From: Hondaea fermentalgiana
Lineage: Eukaryota > Sar > Bigyra > Thraustochytrida > Thraustochytriidae
Direction of reading: 5' to 3'
DNA length: 64,000 bases
NCBI GenBank assembly: GCA_014084085.1
Contig: NPFB01000010.1
Coordinates: 62,001-126,000 of the forward strand
The notes under the pieces: model-generated
Databases searched by the model: none
What the model was told of the DNA's origin: nothing
The model's input: the letters and a program-made list of their open reading frames with translations, nothing else
Shown: positions 10,010 through 18,777 of the stretch, piece by piece
Layout of the letters: each line of letters starts with the position of its first letter
Position numbering within the stretch: the first letter of the stretch is position 1
Program-made: the position numbers and the translations under genes

Positions 10010-10300
10010 GTGCCTTCTTTCTTGCCTTCATTTCACGCTCGCCTGCCTGCCTGCTTTCTTTCCTTCCCCTCCTTTCTCTCCTTCGCCCAATCTTTCTTTC
10101 GCTTTCTTTCACTTCCTTTTTTCCACGCCTCGCCATTTCCCTGCCTGCCTTTCTTTCTTTAGCTGCCGCCTCGCGAGAAAAGCTCCTCTCGCTTTCTTGC
10201 TTGCTCGCTTGCTTCCTCCTCCTTCCTCCCTTCCTTCCTTCCTTCCTTCCAGGCCTCGCTTCTTCCCCTCCTTCATTCCTTCCCTCCTCGCGGCCTCCCC
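10010..10300. repeat. Pyrimidine-rich tract with CTTCC units
   Basis: The plus strand is overwhelmingly C and T over about 290 bp, with local (CTTCC)n arrays (for example 10219-10250). Such purine/pyrimidine asymmetry is typical of some promoters and of triplex-prone DNA. Function unknown. Confidence 0.7.
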
Positions 10301-10576
10301 GGGGCCAAAGCTAGCAGCAAGCAAGCACAGCAACCTGCCGGGCGCTTCTTTCGTCTACTTACATACATGCACGCACGGCCTCCTGTCTACGATCTGTCTA
10401 TGCCCTCTATCCCATGCTTTTACAGGCGCGCGACCCGAGACGACATGTCTGACACGCATGACATGACACGCATGACATGACTCGACTCGCCCAGGCCGCC
10501 GCCGCCGCTCCCGCGCCCCGCGCGCCGCCCGCTCCGCCGGCCGGGCGCCGCGCGGCGGCAGACCGCGATCGCCGGC

Positions 10577-10676
10577 NNNNNNNNNNNNNNNNNNNNNNNN
10601 NNNNNNNNNNNNNNNNNNNNNNNNNNNNNNNNNNNNNNNNNNNNNNNNNNNNNNNNNNNNNNNNNNNNNNNNNNNN
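10577..10676. other. Assembly gap (100 N)
   Basis: Exactly 100 undetermined bases, the conventional size for a gap of unknown length. It lies 53 bp upstream of the myosin ATG, between a very GC-rich segment and a GGGCT repeat, so it probably marks unassembled repeat DNA in the myosin 5' UTR or promoter. Confidence 0.98.
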
Positions 10677-10680
10677 GAGG

Positions 10681-10711
10681 CGGGCTGGGCTGGGCTGGGC
10701 TGGGCTGGGCT
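10681..10711. repeat. (GGGCT)n microsatellite at the gap edge
   Basis: About six GGGCT units directly abut the gap and end 18 bp before the myosin start. The array may continue into the gap. Confidence 0.9.
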
Positions 10712-10728
10712 AAGGCGAGGGCGGGAAG

Positions 10729-13700
10729 ATGGAGCTCGACGCGCTGGGCGTGAACTCGAGCGTGTGGGTGTCCGGCCCCGGGGACGGCGGGACGACGGAG
10801 TACTATCAGGGCGTGGTGACCTCGCGCGACGGACCGTACGTGGTCGTGCGCAGCCTGCTGGGCAAGGGCACTTACAATGTCGATGCGGAAACGCAGGAGG
10901 TCTTCCGCGCCAACAGGCGCGTGGTGACAGACATGACGGCGCTGCAGTATTTCCACGTGCCCGGTATTCTGCACAATGTCCGGCAGCGCGCCGTCGAGGA
11001 CGAGCCGTACACCTTTCTCGGCGCGAGCGTGCTCGTGGCGGTCAACCCGCTGCGCCCGCTCGCGCAGCCTGAGGATGTCCTCGGCACTCCGGACGCCATC
11101 CGCGTAGCGCACCCTTACGCGATTGCGGAGGCGGCGTACCAGCAAATGCAATTTGCCATGACCCGACCATCGCTCGGTGAAAAGGTAGACCAATCCATTG
11201 TTGTGGGCGGCGAATCCGGCGCCGGCAAGACAGAGTCAAGCAAAATGGTCCTGCACCACTTGGTGGAGCGAAGCGGCGGAAGCAGCGGTGGCCTGGGACC
11301 TCTCGACCAACGTCTGCTGGAGATCTCGCCCATTCTGGAATCCTTTGGCAACGCCGCTACCAAGCGCAACGCAAACTCGTCGCGCTTTGGCAAATTCATC
11401 AAGGTGCACTTTTCGAAGAGTGGGGCAATTGTCGCCGCCTCGGTGGAAACCTACCTCTTGGAGCGAAGCCGCGTCACGCAGCACATGCTTGGCGAGCGCG
11501 CCTTTCACGTCTTTCATCAGCTACTTGAAGGTGCGTCAGAAGAGATGCGCGAGGAACTTGCGTTGATGCGCACCTTTTCGTATCTGCACGCAACGGCGAT
11601 TGAGGGCGCAGGACGCAAGCGCGCCAAGAGTATGGCCAAGCTGGAGTTGCTTGGGGAGGATGACGAACGCAAGTATCACGAGCTGTGCAGCGCCCTGGAC
11701 ACGCTGGGCGTCGACAAGGATGGCATCATGCGCATCCTCGCGGGTATTTTGCACCTCGGCAACATCAAGTTTGATGAAAAGGAGGGCGCTCTCGCAGACG
11801 AGGCCGAGGTCCGCACCACCGAGACGCTGGAGATCGCGAGCACCTTGCTCGGACTCGAGCCCGAGGCCCTCGAGCAGCTTGTGCTCGAACGCAAGGTGCG
11901 TACGGTGGGAGAGACAATCGTGGCAAGGCGCGATGCAGATGCCGCAAAGATTGCCGTCGACGCTGTGGCCAAAAAGATTTATGTGGAACTCTTTGAGTAT
12001 CTTGTGGCCCGCATTTCGGAGGCGCTCTCGAACGAGAGCGACGCCGAGGCGCAGGGCTTTATTGGCGTTTTGGACATCTTCGGCTTTGAGTCTTTTCGCC
12101 GCAATGACTTGGAACAGCTCTTGATCAACTACACGAACGAGGCGCTTCAGGAAACCTTCAACACGCAGGTCTTTGAGGCCGAGGCAGCGCTGTACCGAAG
12201 CGAAGGTCTCTTGACGAACGGTATGGCACCGGTGAGCGTCGGGGAGAACGCAGCTGCGATGCAGCTCTTGGGCGGCGTCAGGGGCGATCTGCGCGCTCAA
12301 CCTGGCATCTTGCGGCTTATTGACGGCGAGACGCAGAGTCCGCAGCCCTCGGACAGCAAGCTGACAACCTCGATCCATCGGACGTACGGCGCCAGCGACA
12401 CCCCTGCGCGTAAGTCCGGGGCATACGTGCCTGTTCATCCCAAGGACGCCAAGTACTGCTTTTCTGTGCGGCACTACGCCGGCGAGGTCAAGTACACGAC
12501 GGGCCACTTTATCGAAAAGAATGTCGACCGCGTCCCTGACGAGGTCACCGAGGTGCTCGCGTCTTCTTCGTCAGATGTGCTCGCAGAAGTCTTTACGGCC
12601 TCCGCCGTGGGTGGCGGTGATAGCATGACGCGCGTCACGCAGGTGGGCCGGGCCCTGACCAAGGCCACCGCGACGGTGACTGCACGGTTTCAGGCGTCCA
12701 TTGAGTCGTTGATCGACACGCTCGACGCGACGCGCGCTTTTTTCATCCGATGCATCAAACCAAACTCGCGCATGGAGCGTGGAAAGAGCTCCAAGAGCGA
12801 CTGGTTCGACGTCCAGTACGTGATCCCGCAGCTGTACAACTTGAGCATCCCGCAGACGGCCGAGGTGCTCAAGGGCGGTTTCCCTACGCGCATCGCGTTC
12901 GAAGACCTCGTAGAGACGTACAAGGGCATGATGCCCGACGAGGCGCTGCATGCGTTCGAGGTCTTTTGCGCGTCGGACAGCCGTCTCTTTGTCAAGGCCC
13001 TCTTTGAGGCCTTCGGAATTCCGGCGGAGAACTACAAGATTGGCCTCACGCGGGTCTTCTTCAAAAGTGGCATGCTCGACGAGCTCAATAGCGTCCTCAG
13101 TGTCGCATCGTCCGGTTCGGTCCCCGAGGAGGTGGCGGCGAACTTTCGGCTGGCGCTCGTGCGGTCACGCTGGCGCGGGGTCTTTGCGGGCGTGCTGGCC
13201 TACAGTGTTTTTGAAGAGATCCTGCGCACAAACCGGGCGCGCGAGTCGGCCGTGACGATTCTGCAGCGCCTGGCCAAGCGTCGTGCCCGTGAAGCACGGC
13301 GTCGCCGCGAAGAGGCCCTGCGCCGCGAAGAAGAGGCCCGTCAGCGCGAAGAGGCTGCGCGGCGCGAGGCCGAGCGACTGCGGGTCATTGAGGAACAAAA
13401 GCGCGCGGCGCGAGAGGCCGCCGAGGCCGCGAACCGGCGTGCCGAGGCGGAGCGGCTGCGACAGGCGGAGATCCTCGCGGAGGAGAAGCGACTCGCAGAG
13501 ATTGCACGGGCTGCCGCGGAGGCCGCTGCCGCCGAGGAATTGCAAAAGCGCATTGCTGCTGCGGAGGCTGCCGCCGCCGAGGCCGAGGCCCAGGAGGCAG
13601 CCGAAACGGAACGCGCGGCGCAAGCCTTGGGTAGCGAGGATGCCCTGGCGTCCAAGCTCGACCAAGAACGTCAGCTCAAGAGCGCCGTGGCCAATGGTGA

Positions 13701-15636
13701 GAACGACGACGAGGACGACGACTTTGAGACCATGACGGTGCACACGCGGGCCCGTGCGCGCTCGCGCACGGGCAGCATGGTTTCGCACAAGACGGTTCGG
13801 CAAACAATTGTCGAGCGCGCTCGCAAGGAGGCTCTCTTGCACGCAATCCCTGAGGAGGATGCTGAGGAGGATGTCGAGAACGGGGACGGAGGAGCAAACG
13901 ACGACGACGACGAGAATGACGGTGCCTCCATGCCGCTGGTGTTCCAGGATGTCAGATACGTGTCGCTGGACGTTGCAACGAACAAGAGGCGCTCCGTCCT
14001 CCCGATTCCTCGTATGTTTCGGCGACGTGCCAGCATCGCCAAGGTCATCGCAGACGGAGACTCTTGGACAATGTGCTCAATCATCATCCGCGGATACACG
14101 CTGCAATTTTTCGAGAGCGTTCGAGACGCCGCTGGAAAGAACCCGCAGGGCGTAAACAAGCTAGGCGAAGTTGTCGTGACGCCAGCGTTGACCCGCATGG
14201 AAATGATTGACGGAATAGACGAGTCGGAAAAGCTGATGAAGCTGACCGTCATCCCTCAGGGACGCACGCCGGGCCGCGAGATTCTCTTTCACGTGGTGGA
14301 CCCCGATGGCAACGAGTCGCTTTTGGCGGCGTATCTTGCGGCCGTCAAGGCGTACAAGCGCGAAGCAAAGCTGGCGCATGCGTACGAAACGGGCAATCTC
14401 GCGGACGTGGACGAGGATGTGAGCGCAGATCTGGCCGAGGCTCGCGCATGGCTCAGGGAGGGTCTCATTACCAGAGCAGAGTTTGACTTTCTCAAGTCAA
14501 AGCAAATTACTGGCGAGCACGAGTACTTTGAGGCGGAGGCGGCACGTTATGGCGAATATGATGTGGACGCGACGTATCGCGTCCATTGTGAGGATTGTGG
14601 CGAGGCCGTGATTTTCGTCAAGGACTACGAGGAGAACCCAATTTCATGCCCATACTGCTCGAGCAAACTTCCCGTCGACGAGCATGATCTTTACGCAGAA
14701 TCTGCCGCGCACCGCAAGATGGTAGACGAACGGATTGCTTTCCAGGAAGAGATGCGGAAGAAGCATGGTGGAGAGGGTTTTCCTCTCACCGTGAACATTG
14801 CGTCACGGCACGAGATCACGGTCTCTAGTCCGTCGGCAGAGTCGTACTACGATCCAAGCGAGATGCGCAATGTCATAAGCTTCGCCTTTCCCGTTATCTC
14901 GCGCAACTATGACTCATCGGCGCTTCACGTCGTGGAAGAGTTTGAGTTTTCCGCTTCGTGGGAAGAGTTGCGTCATTTTGCAGATCGGCTTGCTAATCCT
15001 GACCCTGATGAGAAGGAGAAGCTGTCGTCCAAGGAGCGCAAGAAGCTACCTGACTTCCCGGAGGACCCGAAGCGCGACCGCAGCATGGACACAGAGGGGC
15101 GCGAAGCCACTGCGCGGCTCAAGGACATTGTCACGGACCGTCGGCTGCTCCGCGTCGAGCAGTACATGCTGGAGCTTTTGCTCGCCTCGCGCCAGATGAA
15201 AAAGACCTTCTTCACCTTCGAATTCGTGCGGAACTTTTTTAATTTGCCCGTCGACGCGAGCCAATTCATTAAGCGCAAGATGAAGACGCTGACCTTGAGT
15301 CAACTCGAAAAGGTCGCGGAGCTGGCCAACGAGTTCTTTGCGCAGATTGTGCAGTTCGAAGTTGACGAATCCTCTGAGATCGTCCCTCCACCGGTACTCA
15401 GAGAAGCTATCAACAGTGTTCGTCCTGCACTCGAAGCCACTGCCGATCCAGTCCGCCTTGCTTCTTATGCTACCAAGGCTGATCAGGACGAACGCGATGA
15501 GCTGTCAAGACGCGCTGCGCAAGTTCTTGGCGTTCTTATTGAGTGCGAGAATCAGATCAGTGAAGCTTTTCGTCGTCAATCCACAATCGAGCGACAGCGT
15601 GAGCTAAGTGCTTCTGCTCAACAAACAGCAGAGTAA
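10729..15636 (+). CDS. Unconventional myosin heavy chain with PH-like, zinc-ribbon and PX tail
   Basis: Actin-based motor of 1635 residues. A small SH3-like N-terminal segment (about 8-60) precedes the motor domain (about 70-790). P-loop GESGAGKT is at 161-168, switch I NANSSRFGKF at 214-223, and switch II DIFGFE at 449-454. About 800-860 holds an IQ-like neck, followed by a charged Glu/Ala/Arg coiled coil or single alpha helix (about 850-980). The tail then has an acidic linker, a PH-like domain (about 1083-1217), a CxxC...CxxC zinc ribbon (about 1285-1312) and a PX-like domain (about 1358-1540) for phosphoinositide binding. PX-tailed myosins are known from oomycetes, so this fits a stramenopile membrane-cargo motor. 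The start is well supported: DMTALQYF, the usual motor entry, follows at the expected distance. The frame has no interruption and no introns. Family certain; exact class number not assigned. Confidence 0.95.
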   Translation: MELDALGVNSSVWVSGPGDGGTTEYYQGVVTSRDGPYVVVRSLLGKGTYNVDAETQEVFRANRRVVTDMTALQYFHVPGILHNVRQRAVEDEPYTFLGASVLVAVNPLRPLAQPEDVLGTPDAIRVAHPYAIAEAAYQQMQFAMTRPSLGEKVDQSIVVGGESGAGKTESSKMVLHHLVERSGGSSGGLGPLDQRLLEISPILESFGNAATKRNANSSRFGKFIKVHFSKSGAIVAASVETYLLERSRVTQHMLGERAFHVFHQLLEGASEEMREELALMRTFSYLHATAIEGAGRKRAKSMAKLELLGEDDERKYHELCSALDTLGVDKDGIMRILAGILHLGNIKFDEKEGALADEAEVRTTETLEIASTLLGLEPEALEQLVLERKVRTVGETIVARRDADAAKIAVDAVAKKIYVELFEYLVARISEALSNESDAEAQGFIGVLDIFGFESFRRNDLEQLLINYTNEALQETFNTQVFEAEAALYRSEGLLTNGMAPVSVGENAAAMQLLGGVRGDLRAQPGILRLIDGETQSPQPSDSKLTTSIHRTYGASDTPARKSGAYVPVHPKDAKYCFSVRHYAGEVKYTTGHFIEKNVDRVPDEVTEVLASSSSDVLAEVFTASAVGGGDSMTRVTQVGRALTKATATVTARFQASIESLIDTLDATRAFFIRCIKPNSRMERGKSSKSDWFDVQYVIPQLYNLSIPQTAEVLKGGFPTRIAFEDLVETYKGMMPDEALHAFEVFCASDSRLFVKALFEAFGIPAENYKIGLTRVFFKSGMLDELNSVLSVASSGSVPEEVAANFRLALVRSRWRGVFAGVLAYSVFEEILRTNRARESAVTILQRLAKRRAREARRRREEALRREEEARQREEAARREAERLRVIEEQKRAAREAAEAANRRAEAERLRQAEILAEEKRLAEIARAAAEAAAAEELQKRIAAAEAAAAEAEAQEAAETERAAQALGSEDALASKLDQERQLKSAVANGENDDEDDDFETMTVHTRARARSRTGSMVSHKTVRQTIVERARKEALLHAIPEEDAEEDVENGDGGANDDDDENDGASMPLVFQDVRYVSLDVATNKRRSVLPIPRMFRRRASIAKVIADGDSWTMCSIIIRGYTLQFFESVRDAAGKNPQGVNKLGEVVVTPALTRMEMIDGIDESEKLMKLTVIPQGRTPGREILFHVVDPDGNESLLAAYLAAVKAYKREAKLAHAYETGNLADVDEDVSADLAEARAWLREGLITRAEFDFLKSKQITGEHEYFEAEAARYGEYDVDATYRVHCEDCGEAVIFVKDYEENPISCPYCSSKLPVDEHDLYAESAAHRKMVDERIAFQEEMRKKHGGEGFPLTVNIASRHEITVSSPSAESYYDPSEMRNVISFAFPVISRNYDSSALHVVEEFEFSASWEELRHFADRLANPDPDEKEKLSSKERKKLPDFPEDPKRDRSMDTEGREATARLKDIVTDRRLLRVEQYMLELLLASRQMKKTFFTFEFVRNFFNLPVDASQFIKRKMKTLTLSQLEKVAELANEFFAQIVQFEVDESSEIVPPPVLREAINSVRPALEATADPVRLASYATKADQDERDELSRRAAQVLGVLIECENQISEAFRRQSTIERQRELSASAQQTAE

Positions 15637-16058
15637 ATGGATGCTTTCGACTTGGAGTGACCGCCCGAATCACATATTAATTTTTTACGCAACCCGTGAG
15701 TCACACACATATCGTTTTTCAAGCAAGTAGTAGTAGAAGTAGAAAGTTTCGTATCAGTTTTAATTTCCTTTCTTTCTCTTTCTGATGAGTTGCGTCTTGT
15801 TGTTCTTTACGCATCAAAATGCATCATCGCAAAGGGGAAGCAAAGAGAAGAAAGACGGTGCCTTGGCAAGATTGCGATGGCCTACCGCACTACCTTCGTT
15901 GGCATTGCCGGTGGAAAATCGCCCCGTTAGTTCACATCTCAACGATGACCCGAAATTTTGCGATCTCGTCGCCTCTCGGATGACCCAGGAATGATCCGAG
16001 AGCAAGCGCCTCAGCTCACCAACCACAGGAGCACCAATGGAAATGGCTTCGGATGGTT
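15637..16058. other. 3' flank of myosin and tRNA upstream region; no gene seen
   Basis: No coding potential I would support. T-rich segments and short GTA/GAA repeats (about 15725-15745) follow the myosin stop. The sequence before 16059 shares only two bases (TT) with the flank of the second tRNA copy. Confidence 0.5.
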
Positions 16059-16162
16059 GGAGGGTTATGTCAGCGGTAGACTGTCAGATTCCAGACGGTA
16101 CAGCTTCTCTAGGTTGTTCGGCTAACATCTGAAGGTCGGGAGTTCAAATCTCTCACTCTTCA
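16059..16162 (+). tRNA. tRNA-Trp (anticodon CCA) with 32-nt intron, copy 1
   Basis: A complete cloverleaf can be drawn. Acceptor stem: GGAGGGT (16059-16065) pairs with ACTCTTC (16155-16161), all seven pairs, two of them G-U; discriminator A at 16162. The D arm has a three-pair stem and loop AGCGGTA. Anticodon stem: TCAGA (16084-16088) pairs with TCTGA (16128-16132), with loop TTCCAG plus A16127 and anticodon CCA at 16091-16093. An intron of 32 nt (16095-16126) lies between positions 37 and 38, the canonical site. T arm: GGGAG/CTCTC with loop TTCAAAT. An oligo-T Pol III terminator starts at 16170. The D stem is slightly unusual (T at position 10, T-T at 10/25). An identical copy lies inverted about 460 bp downstream. 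Confidence 0.88.
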
Positions 16163-16622
16163 CAACATATTTTTTTTGCTTTTTTGTTTCTAAAGTTTTT
16201 TTCTTTGTCTGTGACATGATCTCGGCCTGTGAGTCCGTGCTCACGCGATGCTTCTTGACTTGGAAAAATCAAGCGACAAAGCAACTTGTGAGGGTAGGGA
16301 TAGTGAGGCAAGTCGTAGAAAGCCCGAGATGGTGCGTAGTCATCACGATCATTTGCGAATTTTTCAATTTTTTTTTCAAAACCAACCACCCGGCAATCTG
16401 ACAAATGTCGTGGTAGTAGCGTTGCGCTTGCGCATTGATATGCACATTTGTGCACGTTGCTACGCAGGCAGCAAAAGCCTCCCCGCCTACCCCTCCCCTA
16501 ATAAAAACAAAATGTCAAAAACTCAGCGTTGTCACGCTCCATCTCAGCCAAGTCCTTCACATCAATTACGTTTCTTTCTGAAAAAAAAAAACTTTGGAAT
16601 AAAAAAGCAAAAAAAAATGTCG

Positions 16623-16726
16623 TGAAGAGTGAGAGATTTGAACTCCCGACCTTCAGATGTTAGCCGAACAACCTAGAGAAGCTGTACCGTCTGGAATCTG
16701 ACAGTCTACCGCTGACATAACCCTCC
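16623..16726 (-). tRNA. tRNA-Trp (anticodon CCA) with 32-nt intron, copy 2
   Basis: Exact reverse complement of the gene at 16059-16162, including the 32-nt intron. The similarity continues about 45 nt past the 3' end through the T-rich terminator region, but on the 5' side it stops about two bases upstream of the mature end. The two genes are convergent and form an inverted repeat with a spacer of 460 bp. This looks like a recent inverted duplication of gene plus terminator, or sequences kept identical by gene conversion. Confidence 0.88.
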
Positions 16727-17100
16727 AATTACACTAGATCTTGTCGCTTGGAATAGTTAAACTTCGGTATACCAAATTACGCACTGAGTTCGAAGCGCGA
16801 ATCAACAGATGGTGACCCCCTTTTACCTTGGGAGCCGCATACTGACGTGCATCTTATTCTCGTTGCAACCGCGCTGTAGCACATCTTGTTTTGACACATG
16901 GTTCACGAATAATTACACCTTTAGGTCTTCCTGTATGCTTCCGCAGTCGCTATTTTTCACATCTTGCTCATTTGTTTTCAGACCTTGAATTTTCTTCTTT
17001 GCATACTGCACGCTATTTCGCTGTGCAGATAATACAATGTGTGGGGACGCAACGGTCTCTCGTACGGCCCTTGAAAAGCATTGCGTGTCGGAATTTGTCT
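16727..17100. other. Intergenic; no gene seen
   Basis: Upstream of the second tRNA and downstream of the FAD protein gene stop. No motif or frame I can support. Confidence 0.5.
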
Positions 17101-18579
17101 TCATAACTTCTCCAAACACTCCTCATTGTCCTCTTTTTCCCGTAAGAGACATTTTGAGATAGGCACGGGAATAAAGTCGTTGTCCATGTACTTGTAGAGA
17201 ATGGGTGCTTGGGCCATGGAAGGGGCCCCAAGATCAAAACCGACAAATGCCTGAGGACATCGAGTTTCGATAGCCATCACAGCCGCTTGGCGTTGTGCGT
17301 GGTCAACCTGGAGTTGCCATACTTTTAAGCGCGCTGCGCCTGATACATCAGTCATGAAGGCTTGAATTTGGGAAAAGCCAGCCGTAAGACCAACCCCCAT
17401 GCGATAGTAAGCAGGCACGCTCGCATCTCCAAGGACGATCAAAGGTTGATTTCCAATTTTTGCTTCGATTGCAGCACGTCCAAGATGGTGCACCGAAAGT
17501 CTGAGCATGCGCGCAGTTCGTGGCTTCTGGCCCTGCAGCCTTGGTAAGATAACTTCGTCAATGATCTTGCTTCGGTCTCTAGCATGACTCCGAAAGAGAA
17601 CTTGCACTTCGCAGGTCTCGGCAAATGCGCGAGAAAAGACTGCCACGACTTCGTCAACGCCGCCTTGACTGCTTACGTAAAAAGGGTCACCTTTGCCAAG
17701 GTCAGTGAGGTTCTCGCACGACGGCACCAACGCAAGCCACGACCATTGATGGATTTGCGACGCTTCCTTTGGTTGATACGCTTTGCCGTGCCAGCGTACC
17801 ACTTCAGGGTCCTGGCGCGGAATCTGAGCACCCCGGGCCCAGACTGCCGCGCTTCCGGAGGCGTCAACATAAAGGTCAAACTCGCTTCGCGCCGCTGCAT
17901 CCTCATAGGATAACGTGCTTCCCAGATGAACATTTACGCCAGCCCCGGCCGCCAGCAAGAGCACAAAGGCTTCAAGACTTTTGCAGCATATCGTGTAGAC
18001 ATCCACGCGCCAGTCGTCGAGCCGAGCATGTTTTTCATAGTCAGACCCTTCTCGCGCGACCTGGAAAAAGCCCACACGCTCGAGCCAATCCACCACTTGG
18101 CTCCATGGCGCCGAGTAAACGTCGAACCACACTTCCCTCGTGTATGCCGCTCGCTTTTCCCATACATCCACGTCGTGCCCGCCCTCCAGAGCGGCCCGTG
18201 CGGCCGTGACGAGTCCCACGGGCCCGCCGCCCAGAATGGCAATTCTCTTTCCGACTTGGCGACCGCAGCTGCTCTTGTTTCCTGTCGTGGCATTGTAAAA
18301 GGAGTCCCCATCATCGTCCAGGTCCAGGTCCAGGTCCAGGTCCAGGTCCAGGTCCCTATGGTGCGCGCTGTGCTCGGCGAGCGGTCTCACGATCTCCCGT
18401 GTCACCGCGAGCGTCTCCGGAGCGGTGGCTTTGCGCGGCTGCGCCGCGACCTCGGCCAGTGACAGCCGCAGCGGGCTCCAGTCCGTCGCCGCCGCCCCAC
18501 GTGCCGCCGCCGGCAGCAGCAGCAGCAGCAGCAGCAGCAGCGGCGGCGGCGGCGGCAGCGGTGCGGCCGGGACCTGCAT
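17101..18579 (-). CDS. Secretory FAD-dependent oxidoreductase (monooxygenase-like)
   Basis: A 492-residue protein. An N-terminal signal peptide has a striking Pro-then-Leu run (residues 8-22) and an Ala-rich cleavage zone. After a low-complexity Asp-Leu stretch (about 76-88) comes the dinucleotide-binding motif RIAILGGGPVG (GxGxxG at 115-120), followed about 20 residues later by an acidic residue at the end of strand 2 (DVWEKR). Near the C-terminal third, VLGDASVPAYYRMGVGLTAG matches the GD motif that contacts FAD ribityl in class A flavoprotein monooxygenases. The fold is p-hydroxybenzoate-hydroxylase or MICAL-like. A signal peptide on this fold is less usual and suggests a lumenal or secreted oxidase. 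Substrate unknown. The gene is divergent from the coiled-coil gene at 18778, leaving less than 200 bp for both promoters. Confidence 0.75.
   Translation of the reverse strand: MQVPAAPLPPPPPLLLLLLLLLPAAARGAAATDWSPLRLSLAEVAAQPRKATAPETLAVTREIVRPLAEHSAHHRDLDLDLDLDLDLDDDGDSFYNATTGNKSSCGRQVGKRIAILGGGPVGLVTAARAALEGGHDVDVWEKRAAYTREVWFDVYSAPWSQVVDWLERVGFFQVAREGSDYEKHARLDDWRVDVYTICCKSLEAFVLLLAAGAGVNVHLGSTLSYEDAAARSEFDLYVDASGSAAVWARGAQIPRQDPEVVRWHGKAYQPKEASQIHQWSWLALVPSCENLTDLGKGDPFYVSSQGGVDEVVAVFSRAFAETCEVQVLFRSHARDRSKIIDEVILPRLQGQKPRTARMLRLSVHHLGRAAIEAKIGNQPLIVLGDASVPAYYRMGVGLTAGFSQIQAFMTDVSGAARLKVWQLQVDHAQRQAAVMAIETRCPQAFVGFDLGAPSMAQAPILYKYMDNDFIPVPISKCLLREKEDNEECLEKL
18316..18355. repeat. In-frame CCAGGT hexamer repeat
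   Basis: Six to seven tandem hexamers inside the FAD protein gene, encoding alternating Asp and Leu between the signal peptide and the catalytic domain. The unit keeps the frame, so length can vary without a frameshift. Confidence 0.9.
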
Positions 18580-18777
18580 GGGCTGGCCGGCGTTGCTTTT
18601 TTGCCTCGCCTATTCGCGCCTATTCGTCTGGGCGAGTCTGGTCTCTCTCTCTCTGTGCGGCGCGGATGCAGGCAGAGACCGTTTGCCTTGCAGTGCTCGG
18701 TCCGCGCGGCCTTGCGTGGCGGCGCGTTGCGGGGCGTGCCTGGCTCGAGCGGCGGCGGCGGCGGCAGTGCGGGCAGT

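Larger units (their letters stand above)
7236..10576. other. Repeat-rich intergenic block upstream of the myosin gene
   Basis: About 3.3 kb without a supportable gene. Open frames here exist only because of low-complexity GC-rich DNA; they overlap on both strands and resemble nothing. The stretch is a patchwork of simple repeats: (GACT)n at 7921-7958, (ATGC)n at 8186-8209, CGCCT-type at about 8606-8646, (GAT)n at 8918-8956, GCATT/GCACT pentamers at about 9633-9740, (CCTCG)n at 9888-9918, and a strongly pyrimidine-biased tract at about 10010-10300. It contains the promoter and 5' UTR of the myosin gene and ends at an assembly gap. Confidence 0.6.

Noticed and set aside
9121..10466. Several 150-310 residue frames on both strands
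   Set aside because: All arise from pentamer and pyrimidine repeats that lack stop codons; mutually overlapping and without family similarity.
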